Made by a program: the position numbers and the translations under genes. A DNA stretch of 64,000 bases from Adiantum capillus-veneris (Eukaryota; Streptophyta; Polypodiopsida; Polypodiales; Pteridaceae), in the NCBI GenBank assembly GCA_014529385.2, contig CM043958.1, positions 155,194,293 through 155,258,292 on the forward strand. The letters are read 5' to 3'. Below, in pieces: positions 56,028-64,000 of this stretch. The notes beneath the pieces were generated by a model. The model did not search any database. It was not told the DNA's origin and saw nothing but the letters and a program-made list of their open reading frames with translations. Position 1 is the first letter of the stretch, and every line of letters starts with the position of its first letter.

Positions 56028-56216
56028 TCTCCTTAACCAAATCTATCTCTCTCACTCTTAGTAATTCATCCTCTCTACAAATTTTAGGTTCTCTTTGCTA
56101 CAGGTACATCTCTCCCCGCAGTATCCTTATTGTCTACGGGCAAGAATAGGGCTTGGGAGGGAAAATTCTCATCTCTTCACTTCTCTCATATCTACATTTC
56201 TCACATACTATCCTAG

Positions 56217-56435
56217 ATGAATAACCCACATGATGATCATTTCTATCGCTTTCACTCTGTACAATCTATTAGAATTAACGTATGGATTAGCCGTAAAATA
56301 CACTTTCAACAACGTATAGTGTTTCTCTTTGGCCCTGAAAGGCTCAATGAAATACTTCTATCACCGGATCCCATCATACTACCTCTCATAGACTATAATT
56401 TTTCTTTTGATGTAAGCGTAGTTATCTTGCTATGA
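56217..56435 (+). CDS. Unrecognised 72-residue ORF, first of a related pair
   Basis: No known domain. The C-terminal half has FLFGPERLNEILLSPDPII and YNFSFDV, matching the pattern LFG..RLN.I..S..P.I.P.I.Y..S.DV seen in the next ORF. The stop TGA at 56433-56435 overlaps the next ATG (ATGA). Upstream is the (TA)n tract, downstream spacer. It could be part of a tandemly duplicated exon, a retroelement fragment, or chance. Confidence 0.25.
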   Translation: MNNPHDDHFYRFHSVQSIRINVWISRKIHFQQRIVFLFGPERLNEILLSPDPIILPLIDYNFSFDVSVVILL

Positions 56436-56644
56436 ACCAAGAGGATTTGTACACACAATTAATCCCAATCACTAGACAAAATATATATATTATGGTAAGC
56501 ACAAAACTACAATTCCAAAGAACAATTCGTAGCCTATTTGGCCAGTCAAGATTGAATGCCATTAACTCATCTATTAACCCTTTCATATCACCCATGATAC
56601 GATATGACCATAGCCTTGATGTTTTCATTTTCGTATTGTTTTGA
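56432..56644 (+). CDS. Unrecognised 70-residue ORF, second of a related pair
   Basis: Shares the LFG..RLN.I..S..P.I.P.I.Y..S.DV pattern with the preceding ORF (LFGQSRLNAINSS, then ISPMIRYDHSLDV), spaced so that the two are about 215 bp apart, close to the length of each ORF. This suggests an old tandem duplication of about 215 bp. No domain or function is recognised. Confidence 0.25.
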   Translation: MNQEDLYTQLIPITRQNIYIMVSTKLQFQRTIRSLFGQSRLNAINSSINPFISPMIRYDHSLDVFIFVLF

Positions 56645-58913
56645 CATTCTCTTTTGCGTTCTTTCTTTGTGTGTGAATGCAAGAGAGAAAGAGTGAGTCT
56701 TCTTTGATTGCACTTCTTTCCAAACCCTAGTCTTCATGGCATCTATGGTTTAACTCCTTCATATAGTTTTTGTTGAGTTCTCTCACAAACTCTCACAGCC
56801 ATAAGCCCGGTGCTTTCCTGGCAAGACCGCAAATTTCTCGACAACGCCAACAGAGCACATAGGGACAAGTCCTCCGGATGGGTGTGACAGGAGAAGCTAT
56901 GGCAATTGCTTGGATTGGTCCCAAAGCATGAGAAAGAAGCGTCCGTATGTGTGACATGGGCCTAACTCATGGTTTGTAACTTTGTACACAACTTCTTTCC
57001 TTTTTAAAGTAGTTGCCTTTATAGATTTGGGGATGAGACCTATCCCACTTGGCACTATTTATTTCATTCGGAAGCAAGAAGGTAAAACAAAATTAAGCGA
57101 CCCTAAATGTAGGCAATGGACGATTGAGAGGTCCCCAACCCGCCGACACTAAAGTCGAGATAGGGTCCTTGACAGGTCTCTAGGCCTACTAAAAGTCAGA
57201 GTCTCTAAACAAGAAGGGTTCATGGAATAGATATTTGTCATTGGCAATGGCTTGGGACTATAGCCCTAAAAGAAAACCTAGTCCTATCCCACATTGAAAA
57301 CGTGACATAATCCTAATAATCTAAAACTTTTTCGGCCCTACAACTTTTTCAAATTGAGCTAAGGTATCCTCAACCAATGTTTTTTTTCGCCTGACAGATA
57401 TGATGGCACGGCTGATGGTGGACTCCTCTTCCAATTGAAAAAGTCTTCTAAACATTTTTAGTGTGTAGGGATGGATAGTTACCTGACTAATCATGTCCAC
57501 ACGTCCTAGATTGACAACCTTAGTCAATCCCCACTTACCACCCTGCATCTACACATGATTCTTTGTTTCCTGATTACCACCACATTCTTTGAACATGTAA
57601 AATAATGGTTTCCTTTTTAGCTTTCCCATACAGTAGTTCATTAAAACAAGTTTTGAAAATCAGCATTTAAAATAGTCTTTTAACAAACAAACATCTTTAA
57701 ACTAAAGACAAGGTACGATTACTTATAATATTTTTTGATAACCCTGACTCGTACTCCACTTGTCTCAAAACCACCTAAGGGTGAAAAACGGCACCCATTC
57801 CTTATTCATAATTCGGGGTGAATATATCACCAAAAGAACGGAGTGTCCATACAAGCGGACAACTCCCCTATGAAAAGAAAACGGTATTATAACTTATGTA
57901 AAAACATCAAGATATGACGGAGTAGAAACTCATCATCGTTCATGGGGATAACCGACTGATCAATGGTCTTAAAGCCATCATTATTCATCAAAATATATGA
58001 AAGAGTCGGAGATGTCTTGAAACAAGCTGTGTTAAGGATGTTCAATCATATCTTTCCTAGTTCGATCAGCTTAACCGAAAACATTTCTTTCTTAGATCAA
58101 CCAGGCTTAACCCAAAACAATTCTTTCCTGATTTAGAAATAAGTGTATGTGGGTTTCTTGGAAGATACCCTTTTGTTTTTTCAGCCAATCTTATCTTTTC
58201 CTAAATCCTTACCCACTCTTTAACGTATGAAATGATGTTACTTTAAAAGAACTTGAATTACTTGAAACTTGAACTATAATGAAGACCCACTTGGGACTAG
58301 TCGGTTATCTGTTGAAGCTCTGGGCCTATACACCCTCCTCCGTAGGCCTACTGCTAAGTCCGGCCTCGTGATCGTAAGAGCCTCTGGTTCTCTTTGGAAC
58401 ACTATCTACTTTATTCGTTTGTGGGTTTGCTCGTATCCTCTTTGGAGCCATAACTTCTATCCTTATAGAATGGACATCTACTTATTAGATAAATCATCAA
58501 AAATTATCTTTACCTTCATGTTGAATCTAATTTTCTTTTTTCACTCCAACTAAGGTTAAGTTTGAAGTTATATAATGGAAATTTCTTGACCTAATAAATT
58601 TTTATTTCATTATATATGTAAAAATAATTTTATCCTAGCATTCTTAAAAGGTTTCTAGGCTCCCTTAACTTTCTTATAAATAGCTAATTTTTTTCCTAAT
58701 TTTCTCTTAATATTCAAGTTTAAAAATGACTTATTTTTTACTTCATATTTATTATGATAATTATCTCTTGGAGATATATTTATTTCAACTTTCGAACAAT
58801 GTTTTACACCTCCAATAATTTTTCAAAATGCTTTCAAATATCTTAGCTAATTTTTTATCAAAACTAGGATCTGTTTTATTAAATATCATTACTTAAACTA
58901 ATCTTTTGTTTAT
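56645..58913. other. Spacer, no gene recognised
   Basis: Mixed spacer becoming very AT-rich to the right. An open frame on the minus strand (57321-57548, 75 residues, including FRRLFQLEEESTISRAI) and one on the plus strand (58269-58553) have no recognisable content. Confidence 0.5.
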
Positions 58914-59960
58914 GAGCTAATTATTGTGTCTTGATAATGATGTTTTCTAGCTTGAAAAATTATAATGTAATTATCTAAGATAATTAACTAATTTTCTTCT
59001 TCAATTTACAGTTAAAATCACACGATTTGAGCTCAAATACATAGCTAGAGCTAATTATCATGGCTTGCTAATGATATTTTCTATCTCTTAAATTACCAAG
59101 TAGTTATGTTAGCTAATTAACTAATTTTTCTCTTTAATTTATAACTAAAACCAAATAAATTTAGTTTAATTAATTACCTAAATTAATTTTTTTTGTCTAT
59201 GAGCTAATTTTTTCGACTTAATAATGGAGTTTTTTATCTTTGATAATTATCATGTAAATATCTAAACTAATTAGCTATTTTTTTCTTCAATTTATAATAA
59301 AACTAAGATAACTTTAGCTTAATTAATTAGCTGAACTACTTTTTTTGTTTATGAACTAATTATCCCAGCTTACTAATGTTGTTTTCTATCTCTAATGATT
59401 ATCATGTAAGTGTGTAAACTAGTAAATTCTTTTTTTTTTCAATTTACAACTAAAATTAGATGATTTTAACTTAATTAGTTAGCTAAACTTTTTTTGTTGG
59501 TCTATGAGCTAAATATCTTGGCCTTGCTAATGATGTTTTTATCTTTGGTAATTACCATGTTATTATTTAAGCTAATTAACTAATTTTTCTCTTCAATTTC
59601 TAGCTAAAATCATAGAATTTTAGTTTAATTAATTATCTAATCTACTTTTCTGTCTATGAGCTACTTATCTCGGCTTTCTAATGGTGTTTTTTTAATTTAA
59701 TAACTACCATGTAATTATTTAAATTAGTTAACTAATTTTTTCTTCACTTAATATCTAAACTGAGATAATTTCAGTTTAATTAAATAAATAAACCAATTTT
59801 TTTATAAACTAATTATCACAAGTTTTTTACAGCTAGACCTAATAAATATTTCATTACTATTTAATCATTTTTACTAATTATCTTCATTAAAATTCAACCA
59901 AAAACAAGGTTTTTTATTAGAATAATAGTAAAAATAATTAACTTATCAAGTGCTAATTAT
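58914..59960. repeat. AT-rich ~152-bp tandem satellite, about 6-7 copies
   Basis: Unit starts marked by TATGA(G/A)CTAATTAT(C) occur at about 58914, 59049, 59201, 59352, 59505, 59658 and 59806, spacing 135, 152, 151, 153, 153 and 148. Each unit contains, in order, a (T/C)TTGGC-like block, ATGTTTTCTATCT, ATTATCATGTAATTA, TAATTAACTAATTTTT, CAATTTA.AACTAAAA and TTAGTTTAATTAATTA. The copies are diverged (perhaps 75-80% identical by eye). No open frame. Confidence 0.85.
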
Positions 59961-60985
59961 CACGGGTTATGCACACTTAGAATTATCATGGATGTTTATC
60001 TTGGGATTATTAAGCTAATTTACTAAATTTTTCATCAATTTTAAGGCTAAAAATAGTTAACGTTTACCTAATTAATTACTAAAATTTATTTAAAAATTCA
60101 AATATAATTTTATTGGCTTTCTAATAGTATAAAAACTTGATATTATCTTATAATTATCTAATCTTAAATGATATAATTTACTTTAATTAAGACCAAAATT
60201 GATTAATTTCAATCCTAATAGGGGTTATTAATTAATTAGATTAATAATTATAATCGTAATTTGAATAATCACTAGTGTATTAGTATTAAGAGTGTAATTT
60301 TATAATAGAAAGAGGTTTAGTATTCTTAATTAGATTAATTCAAAAAATTAAATATAGACTAGTGTATTTCTACTAATTAACAGGGGTTAGCTTTGTTAAT
60401 CAACTCTAGTTTTGCTCTCTAGTGATTTTTGGGCAAAGTCTCTCTATGTCAGAGATATTTGGCGAGGTCTCTGAGTCTAAATCAGTTTGTGAACCATAGG
60501 GTCCTATTTATAGCTTTTTTTGGCACTCACAAGCTCTCACAGACTGAAATTGGCCGTTACTTGCAGCTCAAGCAGCCCTCATCCTCTAGATAGCGCTACC
60601 TACTACTAAGTCACTCTTGGATAGGTCAGTGATGGCCCTATACAGCACTTGCCCACTTTGATTTTTAACCTTGCTAATTTTTAAGTCTATTTACTGCTTA
60701 AACGATAAATATATGGGCACATCTGGGAGGTTATAAAATTCTTCTAAAAGTATTTTGCTTCAATGATTTCTAAAACCTTTCAATTATTTTTGCAAATTAA
60801 ATCCAAAAAACTCTCAGGGTTGAGCCCATCTTAAAAACCTATACAAACCAATGATATTATCTCCAAAACCAGGTCAAATCCATTCCATATAAAGGATCCA
60901 TATATCCACCTTGTCAACGTCCTCCCTTTCTATCTCCTCTTAGATTGTCTCCTTGATTTATCTAAGTCTGATGAATGGCTCTAGC
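59961..60985. other. AT-rich spacer, no gene recognised
   Basis: Continues the AT-rich composition to about 60400 without clear repeat units, then becomes mixed. No coding motif. Confidence 0.5.
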
Positions 60986-60990
60986 AGTAG

Positions 60991-61070
60991 TTGAAGGGTT
61001 TTGCGCTTCCTGATAGTTATTTCTATAGTTATTGAAGGGTTTTGCGCTTCCCGATAGTTATTTCTATAGT
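60991..61070. repeat. Two-copy 41-bp tandem repeat
   Basis: TTGAAGGGTTTTGCGCTTCC followed by (T/C)GATAGTTATTTCTATAGT occurs twice, at 60991 and 61032, with one difference. Confidence 0.85.
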
Positions 61071-61126
61071 GTCCCATTTGATTGCATCCAGGTCTGCTCC
61101 AAGTTTATCGCAGCAGCTACTCCACA

Positions 61127-61690
61127 TTATTGATATCCTGGGTTGAAGGTTCCCTTAGCTCTTTCCCTGAAGCTGTTAAAACCATTATAATTCTTTGTAG
61201 GGTTGGTCCCTTCAGCTGCAAGAGGCTTGGCCTTGAGAAGGGAATCCTGAATTGATGTAGGCCTCATGGCTTCGAGACGTGTACTAAGATGTTTGTTGAG
61301 GCCTTGATAGAAACGGGCAATTTGCTGCTCCATGGTAATCTGGGGAGCATAGCGTCATAAAGACACAAACTTGGTGTAATACTCCTCTAGTGAAAGTCCT
61401 AGCTGGCTTAGACTAAAGAATTCATTCATCTTAATAGCCTGATGTGCAAGAGGGAGATAACATTCTTTGATTGCCTGCTTTATTTTCTCCCAAGATGGAC
61501 TACTAGTGGGATAATCTCTCCAGTGTTGCTTCCACCAAAGTTTGGCATCTCCGTTGAGACGGAACATGCCTAATATTGCTTGTTTTTCTTGAGCAGTTCT
61601 TGCAACTTTGAAATAGTTGTCCATAGCATCTAACCATGCTTCGACATCTTGCTCTAAATTGGGTCCCTCTCACTTGAAGGTAGGGAGTTG
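61127..61690 (-). pseudogene. Ty3/gypsy gag fragment
   Basis: Minus-strand frame read from about 61690: LPTFK, then a stop, then EGPNLEQDVEAWLDAMDNYF, GMFRLNGDAKLWWKQHW, YLPLAHQAIKMNEFFSL and EEYYTKFVSL. After a second stop it continues in the same frame (MEQQIARFYQGLNKHLSTRL). This is a retrotransposon gag capsid core. Neither LTR nor pol accompanies it. Two in-frame stops; truncated on both sides. Confidence 0.8.
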
Positions 61691-62100
61691 GACTTGCTTA
61701 CTAGTAATTTTTTCTATTGAGTAACAGTGTAAGGCTATTTACACGAGTATTACCATGGGATTGAATTAGTGGAATTTAGTACTAAATGAAAATCTATCTT
61801 GCTTATGCTTTCAACTTATCTCATACTCAAAAATTTTGCACACTAGATGAAGACAATTGCCAAACCATTAACAAAACTGCTTATAGCATATCCATGATAA
61901 CCATAGTATGTACAAGAGCTAATACAAGCCATGAAGATCCTACTATGTACAAGGGTGACAACAGTCCTATACTAGAATCTTGTGGACTATGGGTGGATCA
62001 GATATTGTCATGGATGCTTGAGAGTCAGTCCTCGCTGTCTGCATCATCGCCTATGTCATCTCCTACATCATCACTAGAAGTCTCTAGAGGATCTAAAAGA

Positions 62101-62301
62101 TTCTAGAAGTTTCTAGAAACATGGAGAAGATTTCGGAAGAATCTAGAAGTTTCTGGAAAGCTCTAGAAAGTTGAAGAAGGATCTAGAAGGTTCTAGAAGA
62201 ACTAGAAGGATCAAGAAGTTTCTAGAAAGCTCTAGAAAGTTGAAGAAGGATCCACAAGGTTCTAGAAGAACTAGAAGGATCAAGAAGGTTCTAGAAGATT
62301 C
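62101..62301 (+). promoter_or_regulatory. Array of heat-shock elements
   Basis: The HSF-binding consensus is alternating GAA/TTC every five bases. Perfect four-unit elements occur at 62101-62118 (TTCtaGAAgtTTCtaGAA) and 62284-62301 (GAAggTTCtaGAAgaTTC). Three-unit elements occur at 62146-62158, 62186-62198 and 62215-62227, and a two-unit element at 62260-62267. Confidence 0.85.
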
Positions 62302-62320
62302 TAACCTCCTCAAGCACTAG

Positions 62321-62328
62321 TATAAATA
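62321..62328 (+). promoter_or_regulatory. LTR TATA box
   Basis: TATAAATA, 20 bp after the last heat-shock element and about 310 bp before the gag start codon. Confidence 0.8.
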
Positions 62329-62638
62329 AGGGTCTTGGGCCACAAGACCCTTAGTCTTGCCAACACCAGTTGTGAGGCTCCTCTGAGGATATCCCTCTTC
62401 TAGTTCTTATGGTCAAGTCTTGTCCTTGCAATCAAGCCTTGTCTTGTACTCAAGTCATGTAATCCAAGTCTTGTATCTAGCTCTCTTAATAAAGCATTAA
62501 GTCTTATAATCAATATTAAGCTTATCATCAAGTCCAAGTTCTTGTACATTGTGAGTGCCTCCTATTGCTCTCTTCTAGCCCTATATGTGCTCATAATAGT
62601 TTGGCAAGACTACCATCTCTTAATCTTCTCAAGCCATC

Positions 62639-64000
62639 ATGGAGCCGACGATGGAAGGTGTCATCAACGCATTGCAAAGCATCCAAGTTCAGTTACAAGA
62701 ACTTCGCGAGAGTAACGCTCAACTTCAAGCAGGGAAACCCCTAATCTTGGGACCGGCGTTGCAAAATCTTCAACATAAAATTAAAGAGCTTCAAGAGACA
62801 AGCACACATCAAGCACAAGCTGCAAGATCTAGCTATCCTCAACAACATAAGAAGGAGCCGAAGGTCAGCATGGTTGAAAAATTTGATGGGACTAGATCAA
62901 AGTTTAGAGGTTTTCTCCAACAAGTGCGCCTCTTCATTCGAATGCAACGAGAGCGTTATCCAGATGATGCCTCTCAAGTAGGCCTTATTGGGACCCTCCT
63001 CTCGGTTACGGCTCTCTCTTGGTTTGCTCCCTTACTTGAAAAAGAATCTCCTCTTCTTCATGACTTTGAAGCTTTTGTGCGAGAGTTCTCTGCAACCTTT
63101 GGGGATACTGATAGAGCAAGGGTTGCTGAAACCAAACTTAGAAATCTCCACCAGGGATCGAGACCTGCATCCGTCTATGCATCCCAATTTCAATAGCTCA
63201 CTTGTGATCTGACTTGGCATGAGGAATATTTCATTAGCCATTTTTGGTGGGGATTAAAGGATGACGTAAAAGATCTTTTATTGACTATGCCGAAGGTTCA
63301 CACACTAAGCGAGTTCATCTCTCAAGCAATAGAATGTGATAATCGACTATTTGAGAGGAGACAAGAGAGGCGTCTTGGGGCACCATGCGACCCCAAACAA
63401 AAGTGACACATAATGGCTACACACCTCAACAGGGCCATGAATCAAGCATTGAGACCATGCAAATTGATTCGGCACGGTTTCAATCTCTCTTAGCCCAGGA
63501 GAAGCAAAGGCGACGCATTAATGGCTTATGTATGTATTGTGGAGAGCAGGGGCACATGGCTCAACAGTGTCCAAGGAAGAGAAGGATGAAGGTTCATGGT
63601 GCAATGGCCTCAACGTGTTCGGAAAACATAGACGTCCAACCCCAATCGAGACCGAACGGTTGGACAAAAGACAAGCAAAAAAAGGTCTCTTTCTTCCCGC
63701 TGATTCCACTTCAAGTTTTATGCTACCAATCAAGATCCATATGCCGGGTAGGCACATGGATTGTGAAGCATTACTAGATTCAGACGCAACGGCGTGCTTC
63801 ATGGACAAAGAATTTGCAAAAGAACAAGGCATACCACTTGTGGAGAAGTTTAATCCAACAACTGTAGAAATCATTGATGGTCATCCCTCGCTTCAGGGGA
63901 TGTCAGGTATGAAACTCGCCCCATAGAAGTAACATTGTAGGAGCATGTTTCAAGAATAGCGTTCGATATTATACAAAGCCCCAACAGTCCAATTGTTATT
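62639..64000 (+). pseudogene. Sushi/Tcn1-like gypsy gag-protease, broken, runs off window
   Basis: ATG at 62639. An N-terminal coiled-coil-like Gln/Glu-rich segment is followed by a capsid core (FDGTRSKFRGFLQQVRLF, GTLLSVTALSWFAPLLE, LRNLHQGSRPASVYASQF). An in-frame TAG at 63194-63196 follows, then the same frame (WWGLKDDVKDLLLTMP). A frameshift near 63385 leads to a CCHC knuckle (CMYCGEQGHMAQQC). A second frame change leads to the protease (DCEALLDSDATACFMDKEFA), in which the Gly of DSGA is Asp. The style resembles gags of sushi-type and Tcn1-like chromoviruses better than the usual plant chromovirus gag. Pol should follow beyond 64000. Not functional as it stands. Confidence 0.82.

Larger units (their letters stand above)
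61740..62638 (+). other. LTR promoter / leader region of right-end gypsy element
   Basis: Contains a ~220-bp heat-shock-element array, a TATA box 20 bp after it, and ~310 bp of leader before gag. Neither LTR boundary nor a PBS could be fixed because the second LTR lies outside the window. The array includes a ~70-bp tandem duplication (units from about 62179 and 62248). Confidence 0.65.

Overview
This is nuclear DNA of a land plant. It carries two ordinary multi-exon plant genes with GT-AG introns: a clade A (ABA co-receptor type) protein phosphatase 2C and a chloroplast PPDK regulatory protein. The rest is LTR retrotransposons, microsatellites and AT-rich spacer. A gag of a sushi/Tcn1-like type near the right end, and the overall repeat style, would fit a large-genome non-seed plant such as a fern. 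That placement is inference; no organism-specific marker is visible.

Layout. 1-4.9 kb is spacer with short tandem repeats. 4.9-7.0 kb is the PP2C gene (minus strand, 4 exons). 7.5-13.6 kb is a nearly pristine chromodomain Ty3/gypsy element (minus strand; intact gag and pol, 254-bp LTRs, initiator-Met PBS). Its 3' LTR lies about 490 bp upstream of the PP2C ATG and points at it. 13.6-20.2 kb is a nested stack: a remnant element interrupted by an old solo LTR (14753-19857), itself interrupted by a non-autonomous Ty1/copia element (15860-19469, TSD GGGAC). 20.2-32.9 kb is a defective Ty3/gypsy element with about 2-kb LTRs (TSD CAAAA). It is interrupted by a 5.5-kb Ty1/copia element (24171-29707, TSD CTCTT). 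32.9-38.0 kb holds two decayed copia fragments.

38.0-48.8 kb is a large plus-strand Ty3/gypsy element with a tRNA-Asp-type PBS, a long repeat-bearing leader and a polyprotein broken by several stops. 48.8-52.2 kb is spacer. 52.2-54.2 kb is the PPDK regulatory protein gene (minus strand, 3 exons). 54.3-62 kb is AT-rich spacer with G-tracts, a (TA)n tract, a pair of related small ORFs, a roughly 152-bp tandem satellite and a gag fragment. 62.1-64 kb is a plus-strand Ty3/gypsy LTR promoter packed with heat-shock elements, followed by a broken gag-protease that runs off the window.

No dedicated multi-gene system (operon, CRISPR, defence island) is present. The most unusual signals belong to the mobile elements: a 16-bp perfect palindrome repeated about every 299 bp in a retroelement leader, a duplicated zinc-binding module before an integrase, a dense heat-shock-element array just upstream of an LTR TATA box, and an autonomous/non-autonomous copia pair sharing LTR ends, PPT and a leader motif. 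All coordinates, exon junctions and similarities were read by eye.
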